23,353 nucleotides of DNA from positions 1 to 23,353 of the IMG/VR virus record IMGVR_UViG_3300042338_000574; one strand, given 5' to 3'. This DNA comes from a virus. Of this stretch, positions 4,957-11,427 are shown piece by piece. Each line of letters starts with the position of its first letter. The first letter of the stretch is position 1. The position numbers were made by a program, and so were the translations under genes. A model generated the notes under the pieces. It was given only the letters and a program-made list of their open reading frames with translations. It was not told the DNA's origin and ran no database searches.

Positions 4957-5502
4957 TTATTTTTCAATAAATTTCTTTTTTACCAAGTTTAGCTTTGCCC
5001 TGTATTCTAGGATTAAGCCTTTTAGCTCATCTTTTGTAGGTTTTGCTGTTTGCCTAGCTGTTTCTCTTAAATATTCAACTATAGCATTATTTTCTTCGTG
5101 TAATTTGTATTCAAACTCTTCTATATTACCAGTTTTAAAGTAATTACATTCCATACATTGTGGTCTGCAATTTTGTTCCATCCATCTAGTGCTTAAATTT
5201 GACCTACCCATAAAATGACCGCATTGTATTTCTGCAATTGTATGTTTTTTACCACAAGTATAACATTCAACGGTACCTGTTTTATCTGCATATCTATTTC
5301 TAATGTATTGACTAAATACATGGTCAAGGTCTTGAATAAGATTCTGAAAACTTTCTGTATCATCTTCAAATTCTTCCATTCTTTTTTGCGTAGAATGTAC
5401 TGTGGCGCATTGTTTACACATCTTTTTGGAAAACCAATAATCAATATTGCCACAATTAACACAACGCTTTTTCTTTGTTATTATTGTACTATTGTATGCC
5501 AT
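4957..5502 (-). CDS. ninG: NinG-like zinc protein (recombination nuclease family)
   Basis: A 181-residue protein with an N-terminal zinc ribbon (C14-x2-C17, C29-x2-C32), a helical linker, then a second metal-binding core: C80-x2-C83, C94-G-H96, and NCRPQCMECN with C112, C116 and C119. The CGHFM...TRW...NCRPQC order is that of the phage lambda NinG family, an HNH/treble-clef-like fold encoded beside recombination genes and able to assist or replace resolvase functions. The length is close to lambda NinG (about 200). The C-terminal 50 residues are helical and charged. It is third in a leftward operon; its start overlaps the upstream gene by 14 nt. Family call is confident; activity is inferred. 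Confidence 0.82.
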   Translation of the reverse strand: MAYNSTIITKKKRCVNCGNIDYWFSKKMCKQCATVHSTQKRMEEFEDDTESFQNLIQDLDHVFSQYIRNRYADKTGTVECYTCGKKHTIAEIQCGHFMGRSNLSTRWMEQNCRPQCMECNYFKTGNIEEFEYKLHEENNAIVEYLRETARQTAKPTKDELKGLILEYRAKLNLVKKKFIEK

Positions 5503-5683
5503 CTTTTTTTATTTTATTTCTTTCTTGATTTTTAATTACTACTTTATCTAATTTTTCTTGACCTTTTTTACCAATGTATAACATTTGTATGTCAAAGTAA
5601 AAATCTTCTTTATCATCTTTAGTTAAGTCAGGATGATTTTTAATCCTGTGCATTATTTCATCTTCGGTTATCCATCTTTCCAT
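5489..5683 (-). CDS. Hypothetical protein, 64 residues
   Basis: A charged helical protein (MERWITEDEIMHRIKNHPDL, then KDDKEDFYFDIQMLYIGKKG) with a very basic tail. No recognised domain. It overlaps the genes on both sides (16 nt upstream, 14 nt downstream), so its translation is coupled to the NinG-like protein and it may be an accessory factor, though nothing in the sequence proves this. Confidence 0.6.
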   Translation of the reverse strand: MERWITEDEIMHRIKNHPDLTKDDKEDFYFDIQMLYIGKKGQEKLDKVVIKNQERNKIKKDGIQ

Positions 5684-5799
5684 TTGTGTAGTTTATTATT
5701 TATAAATCTATATTTCCCAATATATTTTTCTTCTTTCCAAAACTCAATAACTAAATCTAATCTCTTAGCCATTTCGTATATTAATTCTTTGTTTTCCAT
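5668..5799 (-). CDS. Very small hypothetical protein, 43 residues
   Basis: The frame reads MENKELIYEMAKRLDLVIEF, then WKEEKYIGKYRFINNKLHKWKDG, from the ATG at 5799 to TAA at 5668. Aromatic and Lys-rich, no recognised family. Support comes from the tight operon fit: it fills the gap up to the AT-rich operator region and overlaps the next start by 16 nt, the same style of overlap seen for the two following genes. Confidence 0.5.
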   Translation of the reverse strand: MENKELIYEMAKRLDLVIEFWKEEKYIGKYRFINNKLHKWKDG

Positions 5800-5810
5800 T
5801 TGCAAATTTA

Positions 5811-5825
5811 ATTAAATTAATTGAA
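5811..5825. promoter_or_regulatory. Operator-like AT 15-mer between divergent operons
   Basis: ATTAAATTAATTGAA matches the recurring ATTAAATTAATTAAA at 14 of 15 positions. It lies in the 114-bp divergent gap between the NinG operon (leftward) and the replication operon (rightward), 11 nt upstream of the leftward ATG. A leftward promoter is not clear; the nearest box has one mismatch. Confidence 0.5.
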
Positions 5826-5881
5826 CTACAAAATAATTTTAAAAAAAAGTTAAAAATATTTGGGAATATAAAAAATAACAC

Positions 5882-5889
5882 TATTTTTG
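5882..5889 (+). promoter_or_regulatory. Promoter -7 box of the replication operon
   Basis: TATTTTTG fits TAnnTTTG exactly and lies 24 nt before the ATG at 5914. It overlaps a potential TTG start at 5887, which is why the shorter reading of the HTH gene is preferred. Confidence 0.6.
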
Positions 5890-5913
5890 TTCTCCAATAA
5901 TCAAAACAAATTT

Positions 5914-6111
5914 ATGGAAATCAAAACTGAATTAAGACTACACGAGAGAATCAAAGAGTCTTTAGATGGGCGTACACAAAGGTGGTTATCGCTTAATGCA
6001 AAGATACCAGAATCGGAATTATCACGAAAGATGCAAGGTAAATTATTATTTACCGATGCAGAAATAACTCGTATTAACGAGGCGTTGAAAACCGATTTTA
6101 TTAACGATTAA
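5914..6111 (+). CDS. Small helix-turn-helix protein (Cro/XRE-like)
   Basis: A 65-residue protein, MEIKTELRLHERIKESLDGR and on. The region WLSLNAKIPESELSRKMQGK followed by FTDAEITRINEALKTDF follows the XRE/Cro pattern: first HTH helix near WLSLNA, recognition helix near ESELSRKMQG, then the typical E-x-x-x-I-x-x-A-L closing helix. It is the first gene of the rightward replication operon and faces the NinG operon, the position of a phage Cro-like switch regulator. The nearby AT operators (5811-5825 and others) are candidate targets, but no link is proven. A TTG start at 5887 would add nine residues but lies in the promoter. Confidence 0.65.
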   Translation: MEIKTELRLHERIKESLDGRTQRWLSLNAKIPESELSRKMQGKLLFTDAEITRINEALKTDFIND

Positions 6112-6121
6112 ATAAATTCTA

Positions 6122-6871
6122 ATGGCTCGCCCAATAAAGAATTACTGTGATTATTTCCCTCACGATAGAGATATGCGAAACCATAGAAAGGTTAAAGCTA
6201 TCCGTACAAAGTTTGGAGTTACCGGCTATGCTATATGGTCTATGACTTTAGAGTATTTAACAGGCATAGATGGTAATGTTTTAGAATATTCAGATGTAGA
6301 ATTTGAATTAATGGCTGGTGATTTTGGAGTTTCTGCCACAGAAATACGGGATGTACTGGATTACTGCATTAAGTTGGAGATGTTATTCCTAAATAATGGC
6401 TTTATTAACTCAGAATCGCTTGATGAAAGACTAGTACCTGTTTACGAAAAAAGAGGTCGCAGTAAGGATAATAGTAAGAAACAACAGCGTGTGAACGGTA
6501 AATTTGTTAGCAGTAATACCGTTAGTAACGGAGTTTCTGTGGCAGAAAAACCGCAAAGTAAAGTAAATAAAAGTAAAGTAAAAGAAACTATACCAAGTAT
6601 AGAGGAGTTTTTGTCTTTTTGCAAGGAGGATATGGTAAAGAACAATATGAATTTCAATTTGTACGAATACTCGTTAAAATCAAAATACGAGTCTTGGGTC
6701 GAAAATGGGTGGAAAGATGGTCATAATAACATAATAAAGATATGGAAGTCTAAAATTCGCAACACTATACCACATTTAAGACCTATGCAGACACTTTCTA
6801 ATAAAAGTGGAGGGAAGTATCAAAATGAATTAGAAACCGCTAGAAACGCCTTTAAACCAATTTCTGAATAA
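6122..6871 (+). CDS. Replication initiator, Lin1244/Lin1753-like
   Basis: A 249-residue protein starting MARPIKNYCDYFPHDRDMRN. The N-terminal 95 residues (DYFPHD, then KVKAIRTKFGVTGYAIWSMTLEYL) match the Lin1244/Lin1753-like domain (once DUF4373), a winged-helix domain found in phage and plasmid replication initiators. A polar Ser/Lys/Asn-rich linker (about 115-160) leads to a DnaD-like C-terminal segment (SLKSKYESWVENGWKDG, then IIKIWKSKIRNTIPHL), thought to recruit helicase or bind ssDNA. It ends on the A of the next gene's ATG (TAATG-type overlap), so it is coupled to the primase-helicase. The iteron-like repeats at 4627-4716 are its candidate binding sites. Confidence 0.75.
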   Translation: MARPIKNYCDYFPHDRDMRNHRKVKAIRTKFGVTGYAIWSMTLEYLTGIDGNVLEYSDVEFELMAGDFGVSATEIRDVLDYCIKLEMLFLNNGFINSESLDERLVPVYEKRGRSKDNSKKQQRVNGKFVSSNTVSNGVSVAEKPQSKVNKSKVKETIPSIEEFLSFCKEDMVKNNMNFNLYEYSLKSKYESWVENGWKDGHNNIIKIWKSKIRNTIPHLRPMQTLSNKSGGKYQNELETARNAFKPISE

Positions 6872-8730
6872 TGATAACAATTTTTAAAAATATCTTTTCT
6901 AAGGAACCAAATTACATTTCTGTTGAAGCAGCGTTAAAAAGAATACAAGAAGGTAAAAGTAAATCTACCGTATTCGAAATTAGAGGAACAATTGATAAAG
7001 AAAAAGCAAATAAGATAAAACTGAACCTTCCTTCGGTATGTTTTAGTGGTAAATTTGGCCCCGATAGAACTGATGCTCAGTTAATTAAGCATAGTGGGTA
7101 CATAGTTTTGGATTTTGACAATGTATTTGAGCTTAGAGATAAGCAAAATGAGATTATTTCACATCCATTTGTTTACGCTTGTTGGATTAGCCCATCTGGT
7201 AACGGATTAAAAGCTTTGGTAAAAGTAGCAAATGGTGAAAAGCATAGAGAACATTTCCAAGCATTACAAGAAGTGTTTCCAGAAATTGACCGAAGCGGAA
7301 TTAACCAAAGCAGAGTATGTTATGAGAGTTACGACCCGGAAATTTACATAAACGACAAGGCTGAAGTTTTCAAGAAGATTAAAAAAACTGAAAAGGTTGT
7401 GGTTTATGAGAAAAACGATGATGACCAAAAGATATTTAAGAACGTTTTGACTTGGTTGTCTAATAAAAACGAGGCTTTTGTTACGGGAGAAAGGAATAAT
7501 TTTATATTTAAGTTAGCATCGGCTTGTTGTCGTTTTGGTATTAATGAAACGGCAGCTAATTCTATGATTCATATGGAATTTATCACTAATTCTGAGTTTA
7601 CAAAGAATGAAGCAGATAGAGCAATACGTTCTGCATATAAGGCAAATTCAAAAAACTTTGGAAGTGCATCATTTGATAAAGAAGTATTAGTTGATAAGGT
7701 TTCTAGGAAAGAAATAGAGGTAGAGAAAGCCGTATTTGATGAAGGCTTAAAATTAAAAGATGTTATTTACGGAATTGATGTAAAAGAACAAGCTTTAAGA
7801 ATATATGATGAAGGATATGCTAAAGTAGATGGTATTGGTGTACCCGATTTAGATGATAAATTTAAACCAAAGAGAGGTGAGATTACAGTTCTTACTGGTA
7901 TTGGTAACTATGGTAAATCTTCGTTTAAAAAATGGTACCAAGCTATGCGCATAATGTTATACGGAGAAAAGTTTGCTACATTTTCACCAGAAGATAACCC
8001 ACCAGAAGAATACTACCATGATTTTGTAGAGATTATTTTAGGATGTGATTGTAGTCCTGCAAATCCACATAGACCATCTAAACAAGTTTACGAATATGTT
8101 TATGATTTAGTATGCAAGCATATATTTTATGTTTATCCTAAAGATGTTTCGCCTACTCCACAATATGTGATGGAAGTATTCTTAGAGTTAATTGTGAAAG
8201 AGAATGTTGATGGCGTAGATATTGACCCTTTCAACCAATTGACAAACGAATATCAAAAATTTTCAAGAAGTGATAAATATCTTGAATGGGTATTGTCTGT
8301 ATTCTCAAGATTTGCGCAGATAAATAATATTTTCTTTTGGATTATTGCTCATCCCGTTAAAATGATAAAAGCATCTGATGGTAACTATCCTTGTCCTGAT
8401 GTATTTGATTTAACTGATGGCGCAATGTGGAATAATAAGCTTGATAATATTCTCGTATATCATAGACCCTTTGCTCAAACAGACCCTAGTAATCCATCTT
8501 GTGAGTTTCATAGTAAAAAGATTAGAAGACAAAAGATTGTTGGTAAAAAAGGATTTATTTTATTTCAAATGTATTTTCAAACAAGAAGATTTTTATTTAA
8601 TGGATTAGATTCGTTACAAAAAATTATAAACGATAAGAATATAATTTTAAGACCCGATGCATCAGTCCAAAAAACATTTGATAATTGGGTGCCATACAAA
8701 GATGACAATGGAACAGAAATTAATTTTTAA
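6871..8730 (+). CDS. Primase-helicase fusion (BT4734-like N-term, DnaB-like C-term)
   Basis: A 619-residue protein. Residues about 50-165 resemble the BT4734/VirE-N domain: FSGKFGPDRTDAQL, then IVLDFDN with D81-x-D83, and SPSGNGLKALVKV; the hhhDhD strand is like that of archaeo-eukaryotic primase-polymerases. Residues about 185-260 look like a primase C-terminal helical domain (GERNNFIFKLASACCRFGIN). The C-terminal half is a RecA-fold helicase: Walker A GIGNYGKS (343-350), SPED (near 375), Walker B-like DGVDIDPFNQL with D450/D452, and a late FWIIAHPVK sensor motif. It would prime and unwind at the phage fork. Coupled to the initiator upstream and followed by SSB. Confidence 0.78.
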   Translation: MITIFKNIFSKEPNYISVEAALKRIQEGKSKSTVFEIRGTIDKEKANKIKLNLPSVCFSGKFGPDRTDAQLIKHSGYIVLDFDNVFELRDKQNEIISHPFVYACWISPSGNGLKALVKVANGEKHREHFQALQEVFPEIDRSGINQSRVCYESYDPEIYINDKAEVFKKIKKTEKVVVYEKNDDDQKIFKNVLTWLSNKNEAFVTGERNNFIFKLASACCRFGINETAANSMIHMEFITNSEFTKNEADRAIRSAYKANSKNFGSASFDKEVLVDKVSRKEIEVEKAVFDEGLKLKDVIYGIDVKEQALRIYDEGYAKVDGIGVPDLDDKFKPKRGEITVLTGIGNYGKSSFKKWYQAMRIMLYGEKFATFSPEDNPPEEYYHDFVEIILGCDCSPANPHRPSKQVYEYVYDLVCKHIFYVYPKDVSPTPQYVMEVFLELIVKENVDGVDIDPFNQLTNEYQKFSRSDKYLEWVLSVFSRFAQINNIFFWIIAHPVKMIKASDGNYPCPDVFDLTDGAMWNNKLDNILVYHRPFAQTDPSNPSCEFHSKKIRRQKIVGKKGFILFQMYFQTRRFLFNGLDSLQKIINDKNIILRPDASVQKTFDNWVPYKDDNGTEINF

Positions 8731-8747
8731 TAATAAAACAAAACACA

Positions 8748-9089
8748 ATGATTAGAATTTCAGTAATCGGAAGATTAGGACAAGATGCAACAGTAAACAA
8801 TGTAAATGAAAAAACAGTAATTAATTTTTCAATGGCTTACAGCGAAAAGTTTAAAAACCAACAAGGACAAGAGGTAGATAAAACAACTTGGGTTTCTTGC
8901 GCTTACTGGACTGATAAAACCAATGTAGCTAACTATCTTAAAAAGGGTACTTTGATTTACATGGAAGGAAAACCAGAGGCAAAAACATATCTTAATGATA
9001 AAACAAAGGAAACAGTGGCACAGCTTCACGCTAGAGTTACAAGTTTACAATTATTATCAAGTAATAAAACAGATGAAAACCAAATTTAA
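8748..9089 (+). CDS. ssb: Single-stranded DNA-binding protein
   Basis: A 113-residue OB-fold protein: ISVIGRLGQDATV at the N-terminus, INFSMAYSEKF, then WVSCAYW and YLKKGTLIYMEGKPEAKTYL match the SSB core strands in order. The disordered tail is almost absent, and the end (SSNKTDENQI) lacks the acidic DDDIPF tip through which bacterial SSB recruits host repair proteins. It would coat ssDNA at the fork and at resected ends. It lies 17 nt after the primase-helicase gene. Confidence 0.88.
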   Translation: MIRISVIGRLGQDATVNNVNEKTVINFSMAYSEKFKNQQGQEVDKTTWVSCAYWTDKTNVANYLKKGTLIYMEGKPEAKTYLNDKTKETVAQLHARVTSLQLLSSNKTDENQI

Positions 9090-9313
9090 TGTATATTCAC
9101 GAATTAAAAAATACTATTGACGTAGAAACCCCTTTAGGATATGGAAAAGCAATCGCATGGCTCGATTACGGAAGCGACACAAACACTGTTTGGAAAGTCA
9201 TATTATACCACAACGGCATGGTCAGGAACTTCTATGACGATGATATATTGGTCTACCCCAACAAAATGGATGGAGGAGAAATTGATAAAAATTATTTTCA
9301 AACCAAAAAATAA
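9089..9313 (+). CDS. Hypothetical protein, 74 residues
   Basis: Starts on the last base of the SSB stop (TAATG overlap), so it is coupled to SSB. The sequence alternates short beta-like stretches (GYGKAIAWLDYGSDTNTVWK, then VILYHNGMVRNFYDDDILVY) and resembles a small SH3-like or barrel fold with a DDD acidic turn. I do not recognise a family. Its position suggests a replication accessory factor. Confidence 0.6.
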   Translation: MYIHELKNTIDVETPLGYGKAIAWLDYGSDTNTVWKVILYHNGMVRNFYDDDILVYPNKMDGGEIDKNYFQTKK

Positions 9314-9316
9314 ATA

Positions 9317-9436
9317 ATGGCAAAACTTACAAATTCATCCAAAATTACGTTTGGAACAAAAAAATCAGGGAGAGCTAAAAAATCTTATAACAAACATTCT
9401 CCTCGTCCGAAACAATATCGAGGACAAGGAAGGTAA
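9317..9436 (+). CDS. Tiny Lys/Arg-rich protein, 39 residues
   Basis: The frame reads MAKLTNSSKITFGTKKSGRA, then KKSYNKHSPRPKQYRGQGR, with 8 Lys and 4 Arg in 39 residues. The ITFG-x-K-K-x-G-x-A-K-K-S-Y...K-Q-Y-R-G-Q-G-R pattern is, from memory, seen in tiny proteins of other phages, ending in the same YRGQGR. Probably disordered and nucleic-acid-binding. Located 3 nt after the previous gene. Confidence 0.6.
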   Translation: MAKLTNSSKITFGTKKSGRAKKSYNKHSPRPKQYRGQGR

Positions 9437-9445
9437 AATAAATAT

Positions 9446-9586
9446 ATGAATAATAAAGCCGCAAAAAAACTAAGAAGGTTAGCAATTGCAATTGCCGCCG
9501 CTAATGGTAAAATTGAAGACTCAGAAAGAATCTACAAGAACCTAAAAACGGTACATAAAGAAAATAAAAAAGCCCCTCAAAATTAA
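9446..9586 (+). CDS. Tiny helical basic protein, 46 residues
   Basis: The frame reads MNNKAAKKLRRLAIAIAAAN, then GKIEDSERIYKNLKTVHKEN and a short tail. It has an amphipathic, Lys/Arg-rich first helix and a second charged helix. No function is known. Its last codons form the left arm of the terminator hairpin at 9571-9596, so coding sequence and terminator are superimposed. Last gene of the replication operon. Confidence 0.6.
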   Translation: MNNKAAKKLRRLAIAIAAANGKIEDSERIYKNLKTVHKENKKAPQN

Positions 9587-9596
9587 AAGAGGGGCT
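9571..9596 (-). terminator. Terminator between convergent units
   Basis: AGCCCCTC (9571-9578) pairs perfectly with GAGGGGCT (9589-9596). On the minus strand it is followed by UUUUUU, so it ends the reversed two-gene cassette efficiently; on the plus strand the following bases (AATTCATT) are poor in T, so rightward termination would be weaker. The left arm is inside the coding sequence of the gene ending at 9586. Confidence 0.82.
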
Positions 9597-9602
9597 AATT
9601 CA

Positions 9603-9866
9603 TTAAGCGTTTGCTGCAGAATTAATCTGTGCTACAGTAGAAGTCGTATAAAATAATACGGGTACTTGGTTTAAACCAGTAGGTGCTACTTCGACTATTG
9701 AATTCATAGTTACTCCGTTAGCTACAAAATTAGCAGGAGCTGGGTAAGCTGCAAATGCAGTTACTGGGAATCCGTAAGAAATACCAGATGTTGCTGGAGT
9801 CCCGTTAGGGTTTAATAAAGCATATTGATTTCTTTGATATGCTGTAATTGATACTATTGTTGCCAT
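9603..9866 (-). CDS. Paralogue A of a reversed cassette (87 residues)
   Basis: This protein and its neighbour at 9896-10243 are clear paralogues: both have RNQY near residue 14, then NGTPA, a VANGV-x-MNS block, PxGLNQ and a TVA-x-I ending. The fold is likely beta-rich (alternating Val/Thr/Tyr). There is no signal peptide, Cys or charged active site; it is unusually poor in charged residues, as are many virion decoration or fibre-domain proteins. This copy lacks the Thr-rich tail of its partner. Second gene of a unit with its own promoter and terminator, on the opposite strand from the genes around it. Function unknown; a virion surface protein is my best guess. Confidence 0.62.
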   Translation of the reverse strand: MATIVSITAYQRNQYALLNPNGTPATSGISYGFPVTAFAAYPAPANFVANGVTMNSIVEVAPTGLNQVPVLFYTTSTVAQINSAANA

Positions 9867-9895
9867 TTTATTATTTTTTTAAATTGTTTTTTAAA

Positions 9896-10243
9896 TTAAG
9901 CTGCAGTTGTAGTTGTAGTTGTAGGAGCTGCAGTTGTTGTAGTAGTTGTTGTAGGTGTTGCAGTTGTTGTGGTAGTTTGTGCGCCACCGCCATTGATTGC
10001 AGTAATTAGAGCAGCCACAGTTGCATTACTATATAACTTCTCAGCTGGTTGGTTAAGACCACTAGGATACAAAAGAATTAATGAATTCATTTGTACTCCG
10101 TTTGCTACTACAGTAGTTGGTTGTAATTGCAAGTTTTCCGTAGGTAATGAAAATTGTACACCATTAAGCGCAGGTGTTCCGTTTGCGTTTGTTAAATCGT
10201 ATTGATTTCTACGATAAACATAAACTAATAAATGATTTGCCAT
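9896..10243 (-). CDS. Paralogue B with Thr/Ala/Pro tail (115 residues)
   Basis: Residues 1-85 are a paralogue of the 87-residue neighbour (shared RNQY, NGTPA, VANGV-MNS, PSGLNQ). After a GGGAQ hinge, the last 26 residues are only Thr, Ala and Pro (TTTTTATPTTTTTTTAAP and on), a mucin-like low-complexity tail. The same kind of tail ends the plus-strand protein at 15942-16346. Such tails are common on phage structural proteins and may be extended spacers or glycosylation sites; neither is proven. The gene starts the reversed cassette, 39 nt after a TATATTTG box. Possible roles are head decoration or a secreted-like phage accessory protein, though no signal peptide is seen. Confidence 0.65.
   Translation of the reverse strand: MANHLLVYVYRRNQYDLTNANGTPALNGVQFSLPTENLQLQPTTVVANGVQMNSLILLYPSGLNQPAEKLYSNATVAALITAINGGGAQTTTTTATPTTTTTTTAAPTTTTTTAA
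9899..9976 (-). repeat. Thr/Ala/Pro coding repeat
   Basis: ACA/ACT/ACC-rich trinucleotide tract coding the 26-residue tail of the preceding protein. Similar DNA occurs in the opposite orientation at 16293-16343. Such tracts can expand or shrink by slippage or recombination. Confidence 0.75.
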
Positions 10244-10282
10244 TTTTTTTGGTTTTTATTTTTTGTTTTAAAATTGTTTCAA

Positions 10283-10290
10283 CAAATATA
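10283..10290 (-). promoter_or_regulatory. Promoter -7 box of the reversed cassette
   Basis: Minus-strand TATATTTG is an exact TAnnTTTG box, 39 nt before the ATG at 10243. No good -33 TTG is seen. It faces away from the rightward promoter at 10345. Confidence 0.6.
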
Positions 10291-10322
10291 AGCAATTATT
10301 AGGAATTTATTTTTGAAAAAAT

Positions 10323-10368
10323 ATTAAATTAATTAAATTAGCACTACATTTGTATTAAATTAATTAAA
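10323..10368 (+). promoter_or_regulatory. Promoter of the packaging genes with twin AT operators
   Basis: ATTAAATTAATTAAA occurs at 10323-10337 and 10354-10368, identical and exactly 31 bp apart. TACATTTG (10345-10352), an exact -7 box, lies between them, 18 nt before the ATG at 10371. The second copy covers the expected transcription start, so bound protein should control entry into the packaging genes. The same 15-mer lies at 4384-4398 (minus). Confidence 0.7.
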
Positions 10369-10370
10369 CT

Positions 10371-11051
10371 ATGAAATTGAAAGCTCCAAGTAATAGAGTA
10401 ATCATTAAGGTTGATTTAGAAAGTAAAAATAGCCATACGTTTAAAGATGGTACAAAAATTAAACTAGAAAGAGTATATGACAATTTTAATATGCGATATG
10501 TTAAACCGGTTAATGCTGAGGTTGTTGATGCTAAAGACATTCCTACAGGAGCTGAAATTCTTATCCATCATAATGCTACTCATGATACTTATAAGATTTT
10601 TAATTATCAAAGACCTACTACTGAAGCTTCTTCAGATATTCAATATTTCTCAATACCAATCGAAGAATGTTTTATGTGGAGAGAAACAAAAGGTTCCATA
10701 TGGAACGCTTTAAATAATTTTGTTACAGCACTAAGAATATTTAAACCATATAACGGGATGCTTGAGGGCATTGAGCCAGAAGTAATGAATAATAAACTAT
10801 ACATAACTAGCGGTGAGTTGAAGGGTAGAGCAGTTAATACCGTAATTTCAAGTGATTATGAGATTATATATCAAAATGACGATGGAACAGAAGGAAGAAT
10901 TATTAGATTAAGATATTATCCAGACGGTAACGATAGAAATGAGATTATAGCCATAAACGATAATATGACAGCATTGGTTGAGAGTGGTGATTTATGGGTG
11001 GGGTATAGCAAATCAGATGCAAAACAATTAAAAGAATTAGAATGTCTGTAG
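10371..11051 (+). CDS. Possible GroES-fold protein (226 residues)
   Basis: The first 110 residues have the layout of a GroES-type co-chaperonin: a start strand (APSNRVIIKVDLE), a long loop in place of the mobile loop, then VNAEVVDAKDIPTGAEILIHHN, and a final IPIEECFMWRE. The second half (NKLYITSGELKGRAV to NDNMTALVESGDLWVGYS) looks like a diverged repeat of the same barrel. The GroEL-binding T-x-x-G-x-x-L-P motif seen in the protein at 21648 is not recognisable here, so if related it may act as a structural or assembly protein. It is first in the packaging operon and overlaps the next gene by 10 nt. The GroES relation is inference, not established. Confidence 0.4.
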   Translation: MKLKAPSNRVIIKVDLESKNSHTFKDGTKIKLERVYDNFNMRYVKPVNAEVVDAKDIPTGAEILIHHNATHDTYKIFNYQRPTTEASSDIQYFSIPIEECFMWRETKGSIWNALNNFVTALRIFKPYNGMLEGIEPEVMNNKLYITSGELKGRAVNTVISSDYEIIYQNDDGTEGRIIRLRYYPDGNDRNEIIAINDNMTALVESGDLWVGYSKSDAKQLKELECL

Positions 11052-11425
11052 AATTAGATAAAATAAAGGATTTAGAAAAGCAAATTGCATATTTACAAGG
11101 CAGAAATGCTTATTACGAGCAAGATGGTATTGGTAAGCTATATCATGCCTTAAATAGAAAGGCTAATGAGATGGCTGAGTTATTGAACAAAACTAGTCTT
11201 ACAGCTATTGATATTGACGACCCTAAGATTAAGACTTTTGAGAGATTGCAAAAAATATGGGTGGATGCGGGAACAATTTCTGCTTCAATAAAGGCATTAG
11301 AAGTATTAGCTGGAATAAATCAAGAAGTAACTGATAAAAAAGAGGTAGTTCAAGTTAATAAAAAACCATTTTCTCCAGAGAATATGGCTGATGCCGTTGG
11401 CGAGTTGGCTGGTAAAAGAATATAA
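11042..11425 (+). CDS. Probable terminase small subunit
   Basis: A 127-residue helical protein. A coiled-coil-like N-terminus (LDKIKDLEKQIAYLQGRNAY) is followed by helices DIDDPKIKTFERLQKIWVDA and TISASIKALEVLAGIN, and a polar tail (KKPFSPENMADAVGEL). It lies 2 nt upstream of the large terminase, where the DNA-recognising small subunit is usually encoded. No clear HTH is visible, so the call rests mainly on position and helical character. Confidence 0.5.
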   Translation: MSVELDKIKDLEKQIAYLQGRNAYYEQDGIGKLYHALNRKANEMAELLNKTSLTAIDIDDPKIKTFERLQKIWVDAGTISASIKALEVLAGINQEVTDKKEVVQVNKKPFSPENMADAVGELAGKRI

Positions 11426-11427
11426 TT

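Noticed and set aside
5193-5535. Two long frames overlapping the NinG-like gene, one on each strand
   Set aside because: The NinG-like frame has all its zinc ligands in order; the other two are out-of-frame or antisense readings of the same DNA.
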